Of a stretch of 22,383 nucleotides of DNA, positions 1 to 7,129 are shown one piece after another. Each line of letters begins with the position of its first letter. The first letter of the stretch is position 1. Position numbers and translations under genes: made by a program. The notes below the pieces were generated by a model that made no database searches, was not told the origin of the DNA, and worked only from the letters and a program-made list of their open reading frames with translations. The DNA is from Firmicutes bacterium UBA2530 (lineage in GTDB: Bacteria; Bacillota; Clostridia; Tissierellales; Sedimentibacteraceae): positions 1 to 22,383 of the forward strand of contig DDNC01000017.1 of assembly GCA_002340985.1 (NCBI GenBank), in the 5' to 3' direction.

Positions 1-68
1 ACATTTCTTAGCTGGACTAATTCATACATAATTTATTTTTAATATTTATATCTGATATTAACTGTTAT

Positions 69-1190
69 TTAATAAGCTTTCTCACTGATTGATTCTAAAA
101 ACTCTTTATAACTTCTTCTTTTGATGTATTTAGTGTAAATCATACCTGCAAAAATGATAAGTCCCACATATCCTGAAATCGGGTATATTATTCCAACCAT
201 GGTTGAGAATGACAGCTGTCCTCCAAAGAAACCTACTATTGCCGTTACTATTGCCGCCACCTTAAACTTAATACTCTTTTCGTCTTCTGACACCTTGTTA
301 CAAGCTGTAAACATCATCGGAACGGCTGTTGTGTAAATACCAAGTATGAGCATAACAGCAAATATTTTCCCGAATACCGGACTTACCTGATCTGCAACAA
401 ACAATGACGGAATTTGTAAGTTGTATACACTGCCTATATTAGCAAGCAGCCCGAAGTTTAGTATCATAACTGCAATAATGAATGCTATACCTCCAAAAAG
501 CCCGCCGCCAATAGCATTATTTTTGTTAGTTGCAGTGCTGGCACCGATTCCCGCAAGATAAGGAACAACACCTGTAACAGTATATGCACCATACAACAGA
601 CCAGAAATAAACCAGTTATCAAAGTTGTTTTTAACTCCTATGGTTTTGAGAACTTCATCTGCTTGTTGAATACCCTGAGGATTTTTAGCTATAGCCATGA
701 TACCTATTATCATAATTCCCACCAAAAGAAATGGTGAAATATATCCTATTATTTTAACTAAATTTTTAAGTCCCAACAAGACTGTTGCCAGTGAAGCTGT
801 TATCATTATAATTCTGCCTATATTGCCATTAAATCCATAATATTCTTCAAAAGTTGAACCCGCTGCTGAAATCATCAGGGCATATACAAAAAACAGCATT
901 ATCGGTGTAAACCATTCGCAAAATGTTCCTAAGTATTTTCCAAGGTAAAATTCAAACATTTTATTTGTTTGGGTTAGCTGCAAATTTCTTCCGTCCTCAA
1001 TTATCGTTGCGCTGAACCAAGCATACAGTATAACCGCAATTATGCCAACACCAATGCTTCCCCATACACCGTGACCCGAGAAATATTGCAAACATTCCTG
1101 TCCGGATGCAAAGCTTGAACCAATTACAAACCCCATGAAGGCACCGCCAATAGAGATAATTTGAGGTGCATTTAATTTGTTATCATTCAT
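69..1190 (-). CDS. YkvI family membrane transporter
   Basis: A 373-residue, strongly hydrophobic protein with about ten membrane-spanning stretches (roughly residues 9-33, 43-65, 92-112, 125-168, 193-215, 225-250, 270-293, 307-350). The N-terminal Gly/Ser-rich segment with GSSFASGQE resembles the unwound first helix of the LeuT/APC-fold YkvI family, whose substrates are mostly unknown. Its ATG overlaps the stop codon of the upstream aminotransferase by one base (TAATG on the minus strand), with GGAGGAAAG just before it, so the two genes are almost certainly translated together. The coupling suggests import or export of the amino acid or amine handled by the aminotransferase; that is inference. 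The short Lys/Arg-rich C-terminal tail is probably cytoplasmic. Family call fairly firm, substrate unknown. Confidence 0.8.
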   Translation of the reverse strand: MNDNKLNAPQIISIGGAFMGFVIGSSFASGQECLQYFSGHGVWGSIGVGIIAVILYAWFSATIIEDGRNLQLTQTNKMFEFYLGKYLGTFCEWFTPIMLFFVYALMISAAGSTFEEYYGFNGNIGRIIMITASLATVLLGLKNLVKIIGYISPFLLVGIMIIGIMAIAKNPQGIQQADEVLKTIGVKNNFDNWFISGLLYGAYTVTGVVPYLAGIGASTATNKNNAIGGGLFGGIAFIIAVMILNFGLLANIGSVYNLQIPSLFVADQVSPVFGKIFAVMLILGIYTTAVPMMFTACNKVSEDEKSIKFKVAAIVTAIVGFFGGQLSFSTMVGIIYPISGYVGLIIFAGMIYTKYIKRRSYKEFLESISEKAY

Positions 1191-2293
1191 TAGATTCTTT
1201 CCTCCATCTTCTTTAGTAACTCTATTAATTTTTTGTCTTCTTTTGGAATTCTTATCCTCACAGAATTATCACCTAAATTCAGAAATCCCGAAGATGCATT
1301 TATACCGTAGCTCCTCATCAATTTATACAGGTTTATATCCTTGTTTTGGCAAACTGCAGTAAAAATAGGCACTTGTATATCAGTCTCCAATATTTTCAAC
1401 TTATGAATTGAGGATAAAATTTTAGATTTGACTTTCTTGGTTTTATCAATGGTTTCTCCCAAAAAATCTTTGTCATTTAATGCTACTTCAGCAATATTTA
1501 CAGCCACTTGATTTACTAAATAATCCTCAATGATATTGTAACATTTCATTAATTCATTGCCCCCTACCAAATAGCCAATTCTTATTCCGGCTAAGGAATA
1601 CGCTTTTGAGAAACTTTTAATCACATATAAGTTTTTATATTTGCCAATAAATTTTATAGCTGAATTATCTTTTGGCATATAATCACCATAAGCCTCATCG
1701 ATAATTACAATCGTATTAACTTCATCCGCTTTCTTTATTATCTTCTCAATTTCTTGAATAGTAATTATCTGTCCGGTTGGATTGTTTGGATTGTCAATGT
1801 AAACAAGTTTGTATACGTTATCATTTAAGCTGTTAACGATATCATCTGCATTAAACTTATAGCCGTTATCATCTTTTAACAGTACCGGCGAATATATTCC
1901 ACCGCGAATTTTTAGGCTTTCTACATATTCTGGAAACTGTGGGCTGTAACCTAAGACTCTGTCTCCAACATTAATGAAAAGACTGTTGATTGAATCTATT
2001 ATTCCCATTGATCCATCTGAAATTGATATGTTCTCATAATTCAATTCAGCAATAGGATGCCAATAATCCATTATTGCTTTTCTTAAACGAAATGCTCCAA
2101 GCTCTGTATAGCTACTTACATCAATGTGCTTGTCTGCATTATATATTTTTATATTTTCACTGTGGCCAAAAGGATTAACTCCGAATGAGCAGTCAACAAA
2201 AACTTTTTCTGCAGCATTCTCAGGACCTTCAACTTTTAAATACTTACATTTTTCGAAAGATTTTAAGTGACTTCTGAGTTTATCACTATACAA
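1190..2293 (-). CDS. HisC-like class I/II aminotransferase (PLP)
   Basis: A fold-type I PLP enzyme of the histidinol-phosphate aminotransferase / CobD-like branch, 367 residues from the chosen start. Visible motifs are a GVNPFG substrate-loop region near the N-terminus, DNPNNPTG (PLP-ring contact), IIDEAY (the Asp that pairs with the pyridine nitrogen) and SFSKAYSLAGIRIGY, whose Lys (residue 230) should form the Schiff base. The frame opens at an ATG at 2311, but that ATG has no Shine-Dalgarno sequence; AGGAGG lies inside the frame, seven bases before a TTG at 2293, so I take TTG as the start. It is not surrounded by histidine or cobalamin genes; a transporter is coupled downstream and a regulator is divergent. 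A catabolic or side-path amino-acid aminotransferase is therefore more likely than true HisC or CobD. Substrate unknown. Confidence 0.8.
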   Translation of the reverse strand: MYSDKLRSHLKSFEKCKYLKVEGPENAAEKVFVDCSFGVNPFGHSENIKIYNADKHIDVSSYTELGAFRLRKAIMDYWHPIAELNYENISISDGSMGIIDSINSLFINVGDRVLGYSPQFPEYVESLKIRGGIYSPVLLKDDNGYKFNADDIVNSLNDNVYKLVYIDNPNNPTGQIITIQEIEKIIKKADEVNTIVIIDEAYGDYMPKDNSAIKFIGKYKNLYVIKSFSKAYSLAGIRIGYLVGGNELMKCYNIIEDYLVNQVAVNIAEVALNDKDFLGETIDKTKKVKSKILSSIHKLKILETDIQVPIFTAVCQNKDINLYKLMRSYGINASSGFLNLGDNSVRIRIPKEDKKLIELLKKMEERI

Positions 2294-2298
2294 CTTTA

Positions 2299-2306
2299 CA
2301 CCTCCT
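2299..2306 (-). promoter_or_regulatory. Shine-Dalgarno that decides the aminotransferase start
   Basis: AGGAGGTG on the minus strand lies downstream of the ATG at 2311 and seven bases upstream of the TTG at 2293. This supports TTG initiation and a start 18 bases shorter than the longest frame. Confidence 0.6.
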
Positions 2307-2341
2307 GTCATGAAAATTTTATTTGATAGTTCTTGTGTTTT

Positions 2342-2370
2342 ATATTAGTATATAAATTAAATAAGTTCAA
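2342..2370 (-). promoter_or_regulatory. sigma-A type promoter for aminotransferase-transporter operon
   Basis: TTGAAC (minus strand, 2370-2365), a 17-base spacer, then TAATAT (2347-2342). The expected transcript starts near 2335 and has a leader of about 40 bases before the TTG start. The -35 box is the left half of the 2364-2377 palindrome. Confidence 0.6.
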
Positions 2371-2377
2371 TTGAACT
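2364..2377. promoter_or_regulatory. palindromic operator shared by two divergent promoters
   Basis: AGTTCAATTGAACT is a perfect 14-base palindrome in the 167-base gap between the divergent aminotransferase and HTH-regulator genes. Each half provides a TTGAAC -35 hexamer, one for each direction. The layout fits a site where the adjacent HTH regulator acts on both its own gene and the operon. The palindrome is seen directly; binding is inference. Confidence 0.55.
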
Positions 2378-2399
2378 AATATGCAATATTTTTTATTCA
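2371..2399 (+). promoter_or_regulatory. candidate promoter for the HTH regulator gene
   Basis: TTGAAC at 2371-2376, a 17-base spacer and TATTCA at 2394-2399. The -10 is weaker than that of the opposing promoter. Transcription from here would begin near 2406 and include the second palindrome in its leader. Confidence 0.45.
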
Positions 2400-2423
2400 T
2401 TTTTTTCAATTATTTAAAATTTA

Positions 2424-2435
2424 ATTCAATTGAAT
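2424..2435. promoter_or_regulatory. second palindromic site in the regulator leader
   Basis: ATTCAATTGAAT is a perfect 12-base palindrome sharing the TTCAATTGAA core with the site at 2364-2377; the centres are 59 bases apart. It lies between the presumed regulator transcription start and its ribosome-binding site, where a bound protein would block the regulator's own transcription. In such AT-rich DNA one such core could be chance; two in 72 bases is more persuasive. Confidence 0.45.
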
Positions 2436-2460
2436 CAATAATATTTAGGAAGGTTAAGCT

Positions 2461-3834
2461 ATGGACAATAATTTTGGAAATTTGTTAAAGAAATTAATTA
2501 CCGATAAAGAAACTAAATCCAACATTGTTTCTCAACAATTAGGGTATGATCCTACGTATCTAAGCAAGTGGATTACAGGAAAGAAATTACCTTCAGAAAA
2601 AAATATTGATTCTATATGCGAAAAACTGGCTTATATATTGTCTGATGGCAACGACTTTGAAAATATCAAGACTGATCTTATGAGCAATTACTACTCGGAT
2701 TTGGGATTTTCAGCCTTAGAAGGCAATATGAACAAAAATATTTCATTGGTTACATCTGATGTAGAGGTTGCTCATTTAATAGCAGATGTTCTTCAGCAGC
2801 TTGAATATAGTAAAGTGAAGGATATAACTATAAATACAACTATAAATATTTTTCAGGAATTTGAATACCACATGGCAGGCATAATTAATAAGCTTCATAA
2901 TATGAACCTAAAAAGTTTAAGGCTAAACATGTGTGCTTCATTCGAGAAATATGCATATGACCCATTTATATTGTGCAATAACATCCTTTCATTGACATCC
3001 GGCAATTACTTCATCGATTTTAATATACATATGCAAAAGACAGAAACACCACAGTTTTTAGTAATAAATGATGTATTTGCTCTGAATATTGTTCATTTGA
3101 ATAATGTGGTTTTTCTATGCTATTACAGCTTTGATAAAAAATATATTGAAGCTGTAAACAGCAGCTACAGCTTGATAATACGTCATATGGAAAAAGCATT
3201 AAGCTATGTTATGCCCATTTCTCTAAGAAAAACTAATGTTCAGCTAAATCAATTTTTACAAGATAATCAAATAATATTATTTTCAGAATCACCATCAATT
3301 TTAATTCCAAAGAGCATTTTTCAGGATTTAATCAGAAATAACAAACTTAGATTGGAAGGTGAGGAATGGCAGGAGCATGTAGAATATCTTGAACAAGTAA
3401 GCAATGTTTTTGAAAAATATACAAAATTTAATAAAGTGAAAATATTAATTTACGAGTCACTGCTTGTGCATTATATAAATACAGGGAGAATTGAAATAGG
3501 AGGGAAAAAACATGTGCTTACAAAAGAACAGGTAAAAGAACACTTTATGAATATATGTGAATGTATGAGACAAAATGAAAATTTTGAATTCTATTGTATA
3601 TCTGATACTGTAGATTTTAATAACTTTTGTTGCAGCAATCCTTCAATATTTTTAACCCCTTCATCAATATCTATCGGAAACACAAATATTTATACGGATG
3701 AAGTATCAAATAATTTTTATTTTTCAACAGAGAAACCAATTATTAATATATTTGAAGGTTATTTGAATTCAATAATCGAAAAATCATACTGCATAAAGCT
3801 TACTGCAGACAGGTTGGCAGCGTATATAGCATGA
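2461..3834 (+). CDS. HTH (XRE-like) transcriptional regulator with unrecognised C-terminal domain
   Basis: A 457-residue protein starting at ATG behind AGGAAGG (2447-2453). Residues about 5-62 read as a Cro/C1-type helix-turn-helix: a SNIVSQQLGYDPTYLSKW recognition region followed by a TGKKLPS turn. The remaining ~390 residues have alternating helix- and strand-like segments and match no sensory family I can name. There are no obvious membrane segments, and the length is several times that of a plain XRE repressor, so the C-terminal part probably senses a ligand or oligomerises. It is divergent from the aminotransferase-transporter pair and shares an operator-like palindrome with it, so it most likely controls that pair. 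The gene is very AT-rich, like its left-hand neighbours. Role inferred from context; ligand unknown. Confidence 0.7.
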   Translation: MDNNFGNLLKKLITDKETKSNIVSQQLGYDPTYLSKWITGKKLPSEKNIDSICEKLAYILSDGNDFENIKTDLMSNYYSDLGFSALEGNMNKNISLVTSDVEVAHLIADVLQQLEYSKVKDITINTTINIFQEFEYHMAGIINKLHNMNLKSLRLNMCASFEKYAYDPFILCNNILSLTSGNYFIDFNIHMQKTETPQFLVINDVFALNIVHLNNVVFLCYYSFDKKYIEAVNSSYSLIIRHMEKALSYVMPISLRKTNVQLNQFLQDNQIILFSESPSILIPKSIFQDLIRNNKLRLEGEEWQEHVEYLEQVSNVFEKYTKFNKVKILIYESLLVHYINTGRIEIGGKKHVLTKEQVKEHFMNICECMRQNENFEFYCISDTVDFNNFCCSNPSIFLTPSSISIGNTNIYTDEVSNNFYFSTEKPIINIFEGYLNSIIEKSYCIKLTADRLAAYIA

Positions 3835-3852
3835 TAAATGCTATATACGCTG
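3818..3852. terminator. 14-bp perfect hairpin spanning the regulator stop codon
   Basis: CAGCGTATATAGCA (3818-3831) and TGCTATATACGCTG (3839-3852) are exact inverse complements around a 7-base loop, TGATAAA. The TGA stop of the regulator starts in the stem-loop junction and a second in-frame TAA follows. No clear U-run follows on either strand, so it may be a weak bidirectional terminator or an mRNA-stabilising hairpin. Confidence 0.45.
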
Positions 3853-3984
3853 AATAATTCCCTGCTGCATAGCCTTTTGTAATTTCATTTCATCATCGGC
3901 ATTCCTTACAAATTCCGGATTATTAATAATTACATATTGACATACACCGGCATACAATATAAAATAACCATCAATATTAATTAA

Positions 3985-4206
3985 AAATTCTGTGAAGAGA
4001 ACAGTAACTGTGGTGTATCCTTCAGCGAGCAGGAACAGAGTGTGAGTCCTGCAGGAAAGCCGGCAGCGAAGAGGGCCTTGGAGAAGATATCTGAGCAATT
4101 GCAAAGATAGTACGTTGACTGCGTTAAAGTAATTGAGTGGACATTTGTCAATTTGAGTGGTACCGCGGATTTTAACCCGCCTCATTATTTGGGGCGGGTT
4201 TTATAT
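3985..4206 (+). ncRNA. T-box leader riboswitch of argS
   Basis: The gap before argS carries a T-box leader, which senses uncharged tRNA and lets transcription continue. The signature TGAGTGGTACCGCGG (4154-4168) matches the T-box consensus and is followed directly by a strong terminator. Upstream are stem-I-like elements: AAGAGAACAGTAA (3995-4007) resembling the GA-motif/AGTA S-turn side, and CAGCGAGCAGGA paired with TCCTGC near 4024-4052 for the distal arm. I could not fold stem I with certainty. CGA, AGA and AGG, all arginine codons, overlap at 4067-4074, the likely specifier zone, but I do not assign one. The UGGU in the T-box bulge would pair with an ACCA tRNA end. The class is clear, the 5' boundary approximate. 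Confidence 0.85.
4174..4206 (+). terminator. T-box-controlled intrinsic terminator
   Basis: AACCCGCCTC (4174-4183) pairs with GGGGCGGGTT (4191-4200) around a 7-base loop, followed by TTATATTTT. It overlaps the end of the antiterminator-forming T-box sequence, as expected for the terminator/antiterminator switch. Confidence 0.85.
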
Positions 4207-4236
4207 TTTATTAATGAATTTCAGAAGGGAGAATAT

Positions 4237-6003
4237 ATGGAAAAATTAATTAAAATGTTGAGTAATACAGTGGGTGACGCTTTTATAAAGTGCGGATATG
4301 AAAAAAACTTCGGAAATGTTTCTGCGTCAGACCGACCCGATTTGTGTCAATTTCAATGTAACGGCGCATTATCTGCATCTAAAAAATACAAGAAATCGCC
4401 TATACGGATTGCAAATGAAATATTGGAGTTACTTAAGAAAAACTCATTGTTTGAGAGTATTTCTTCTGCCGGCCCGGGATTTATCAATATAAATATTAAG
4501 GACAGTGTTTTGGCCGATTATCTCAATAATATGAGCAGAGATTCAAAATGCGGCTGTGCAGAAACAGATAAGCCATTGACAATAATAGTGGATTACGGCG
4601 GAGCAAATGTGGCAAAACCTCTGCATGTGGGACATATTCGTGCAGCCGTTATAGGAGAAGCAATTAAAAGAATGCACAGGTTTCTTGGAAACAATGTAAT
4701 AGGGGACGTTCATTTAGGCGATTGGGGTCTGCAAATAGGAATGGTTATATCTGAACTGAAAAGGCGCATGCCGGAACTCCCTTATTTCATTGAAAATTAC
4801 GACGGTGAATATCCGATCACTCCGCCATTTACAATAGATGAGCTTGAAAATATATACCCTGCTGCAAACGCGTTGGCAAAAAGTAATGATGAAGTTATGG
4901 AGGAGTGCAGAAAATTTACATTTGACCTCCAAATGGGAAACAGAGGGTATATTGCTCTATGGAAACACATATTAGATGTTTCTGTAAATGATTTAAAGAA
5001 GATATACGATTCATTAAATGTTCACTTCGATTTGTGGCTGGGTGAAAGTGATTGTGAGAAATACATCGGTGAAATGATTGAATATCTTAAAACAAACAAC
5101 TATATGTATGAAAGCAATGGAGCATTGGTAATTGATGTTGCCGAAGAGGGAGATTCACATAACATTCCGCCTATAATAATTCTTAAATCTAATGGTGCTA
5201 CATTATACAGCACAACTGACCTTGCTACCATATGGCAGAGGATAAGGGATTATGAACCTGACAAAATAATATATGTTGTTGATAAGAGGCAGAGCCTGCA
5301 TTTTGAACAGGTTTTCAGGTGCGCCAAAAAAACAAAAATTGCAGACGAGAATCTTTCTTTTGACTTCATCGGGTTCGGTACAATGAACGGCAAAGACGGA
5401 AAGCCTTTTAAAACAAGAGAAGGCGGAGTCATGAGACTGCAGGACCTGATTAAAAATATTCAAAACAGCGTTTTGAAAAAACTTGATTCAGACAAAGAAT
5501 TTTCTGAGCAAGAAATAAACAATATCGCCGCTAAGGTTGGATTATCTGCACTGAAGTACGGTGACTTATCAAATCAGGTCACTAAAGACTATATATTTGA
5601 TATAGAGAAATTTTCATCCTTTGAAGGAAATACCGGACCATATATTCTATATACCATTGTCCGTATTAAATCAATTTTAAAAAAGGCCGGTGCCGAAAAA
5701 AATTACTGCGTCACACATTTGATGCATGAACCCAAAAGCTTATATGAAAGGGAGCTTATGCTTAAATTATCAAAATTTAATGATTCTGTTGAATACAGCA
5801 CTTACGAGAACGCTCCAAACAAATTATGCGAATATATATATGATTTATCCAATGCATACAACAGATTTTATCACAGCAGCAAAATAATATCCGAAAGCGA
5901 CATTGAACAGAGGAATTCATGGCTGAGCCTAAGTTCTCTTACATGCAAGGTTCTCGAAACATCTGTTGACTTACTTGGAATTGAAGTTCCTGAAAGAATG
6001 TAG
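4237..6003 (+). CDS. argS: arginyl-tRNA synthetase
   Basis: A class I aminoacyl-tRNA synthetase of 588 residues that charges tRNA-Arg in the cytoplasm. It shows the ArgRS-specific N-terminal add-on domain (about residues 1-100), the GGANVAKPLHVGHIR signature with HIGH-type HVGH at residues 130-133, DVHLGDWGLQIG, and KPFKTREGG at the place of the KMSKS loop, as in many ArgRSs that lack a classical KMSKS. The C-terminal DALR-type anticodon-binding helical domain begins around NTGPYILYTIVRIKS. The frame is open back to 4153, but the start at 4237 is the first ATG after the leader terminator and has GGGAG just upstream. The gene stands alone and is regulated by the T-box leader, which fits an arginine-specific synthetase. 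Confidence 0.95.
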   Translation: MEKLIKMLSNTVGDAFIKCGYEKNFGNVSASDRPDLCQFQCNGALSASKKYKKSPIRIANEILELLKKNSLFESISSAGPGFININIKDSVLADYLNNMSRDSKCGCAETDKPLTIIVDYGGANVAKPLHVGHIRAAVIGEAIKRMHRFLGNNVIGDVHLGDWGLQIGMVISELKRRMPELPYFIENYDGEYPITPPFTIDELENIYPAANALAKSNDEVMEECRKFTFDLQMGNRGYIALWKHILDVSVNDLKKIYDSLNVHFDLWLGESDCEKYIGEMIEYLKTNNYMYESNGALVIDVAEEGDSHNIPPIIILKSNGATLYSTTDLATIWQRIRDYEPDKIIYVVDKRQSLHFEQVFRCAKKTKIADENLSFDFIGFGTMNGKDGKPFKTREGGVMRLQDLIKNIQNSVLKKLDSDKEFSEQEINNIAAKVGLSALKYGDLSNQVTKDYIFDIEKFSSFEGNTGPYILYTIVRIKSILKKAGAEKNYCVTHLMHEPKSLYERELMLKLSKFNDSVEYSTYENAPNKLCEYIYDLSNAYNRFYHSSKIISESDIEQRNSWLSLSSLTCKVLETSVDLLGIEVPERM

Positions 6004-6021
6004 CCATCTGAAAAGCTAAAA

Positions 6022-6110
6022 GGGTACTGTAACAAAACAAATCAAAAATGAGCCAAAGTGACTGAAAAAATCAGACATAATGGCTCTTTTGCAAAGAAAC
6101 ACAAAGCGAG
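6022..6110. mobile_element. possible solo end of an IS1182-like insertion sequence
   Basis: Starting 18 bases after the argS stop, GGGTACTGTAACA (6022-6034) looks like the terminal inverted repeat of IS1182-type elements as I remember them, and the hairpin region behind it resembles their sub-terminal sequence. No second end and no transposase are present here, so at most this is a remnant. The assignment rests on memory of similar ends, not on a search. Confidence 0.25.
6050..6090 (+). terminator. hairpin with U-run downstream of argS
   Basis: GAGCCA (6050-6055) pairs with TGGCTC (6081-6086), with a second inner stem TGACTGA/TCAGACA (one mismatch) around AAAAA, then TTTT (6087-6090). It probably terminates argS transcription, whether or not it was brought by an insertion sequence. 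Confidence 0.6.
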
Positions 6111-6236
6111 GAAATATGCAAGTTTTTATTAAAAACCCTCGACAAAAATCGATTTTTATGCGTTGCTATGTATTTATACTACTTTCATTGAGAGTATATT
6201 AATCCTGCTCAGATTGATTGTATCATAAGATTAATT

Positions 6237-7019
6237 TTATTGTATCTTTTGCAGCATCCATGTGACGCCTACAATGTTGTCAGTTAAATCATCACTTTCA
6301 TTTAGCTGACTTTGTACGTATCCGTCAAAAAGCTCTTGTTTTTCAGGATAACTGACAGTCAGTTCGTCTGCGCGCATGGCAATTGCCCTATTGTCAGAAT
6401 CAAAATCGTAATCGTCATCTGCTATTGCTTCTTCTACAAGGCCTAATCCAAGCTTTTTAAACAGGTTTATCCATTGCTCACGTGTGAGGTATTCATAATT
6501 CTTATATTTTACTTCATTGTTTGCTAATTCATCAGGCACATAAGCATCATCGATGATTATAAATCCATTGTACTTAATGGTCTTCATCAGCTTTTCCAAT
6601 GTTTCCTGCGGATTACCCAAAACATTCCCCACTGCACCAAATATGACACAATCATAGCCGCTTTCATTATTAACTACCTCATTTATGTCACCCACTGCAA
6701 AATGACATAAGGATTCAACTGCATATTCTTTAGCTTTTTGTCCGGCATAATCAATAAATTCTGTTATTAAATCAAAGCCATAAACACTTACTCCTAGCTC
6801 ATTGGCAATCTTTATCGAAACTGCACCCTTTCCGCATGCCAGGTCTAATATTTTAGTATGTTGTAAAGCAGACAGATGTTCCTTTAATAACCTTGTTATT
6901 TCTCCAGGGTTACTTCCCAATTCCCATAAATCCTGAAGCAAGTATGGTAAAAAAGGTATTAATCCTGTTGTTTCAGCAGTTAACGAGCGAGCCAATTTTT
7001 CTTCAATTTCCTGTTTCAT
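6237..7019 (-). CDS. class I SAM-dependent methyltransferase
   Basis: A 260-residue soluble protein with a Rossmann-type methyltransferase core. Motif I is ILDLACGKGAVSIKIA (DLACGKG at residues 59-65). An acidic end of strand two (VYGFDL) should bind the ribose, VGDIN is the adenine-contact position, and YDCVIFGAVGNVLGN is the motif IV region. The N-terminal ~55 residues are helical and could cap the substrate. It starts at ATG with GGAGTGAT upstream. It lies downstream of the HD-domain gene on the same strand but is separated from it by a probable terminator, so it is likely a separate unit. The substrate (small molecule rather than RNA seems likely) cannot be read from the sequence. Confidence 0.75.
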   Translation of the reverse strand: MKQEIEEKLARSLTAETTGLIPFLPYLLQDLWELGSNPGEITRLLKEHLSALQHTKILDLACGKGAVSIKIANELGVSVYGFDLITEFIDYAGQKAKEYAVESLCHFAVGDINEVVNNESGYDCVIFGAVGNVLGNPQETLEKLMKTIKYNGFIIIDDAYVPDELANNEVKYKNYEYLTREQWINLFKKLGLGLVEEAIADDDYDFDSDNRAIAMRADELTVSYPEKQELFDGYVQSQLNESDDLTDNIVGVTWMLQKIQ

Positions 7020-7075
7020 ATTATCACTCCTTCATTTCCGGTTTTTAAAAACATCAGAATCTTCAATACATATAA

Positions 7076-7129
7076 AAAAAGCGGCATCCAATACTGATTT
7101 TGATTTTAAGCATAGGGCAAGCCGTTTTT
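7076..7129 (-). terminator. probable terminator of the trmB-HD operon
   Basis: On the minus strand AAAAACGGC overlaps the stop codon of the HD gene and pairs, with one mismatch, with GCCGCTTTTTT 33 bases further on; the run of T (7080-7074) follows. On the plus strand the same arms pair with one G-U. The long loop makes it moderate in strength. Confidence 0.4.

Noticed and set aside
1190..2311. True hisC (histidine biosynthesis) or cobD
   Set aside because: The fold and Schiff-base motif fit, but no histidine or cobalamin genes are adjacent, and the coupled transporter and dedicated regulator point to another role; no gene symbol given.
2361..2435. CRISPR or tandem-repeat array from the repeated TTCAATTGAA core
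   Set aside because: Only two copies, no constant repeat longer than ten bases and no spacer pattern; better explained as operator sites.
3841..4185. 114-codon minus-strand frame across the T-box leader, as a full gene
   Set aside because: Most of it is antisense to the T-box and its terminator, and it has no ribosome-binding site at its ATG. Only the 3' third looks at all coding, and that is listed as a weak finding.
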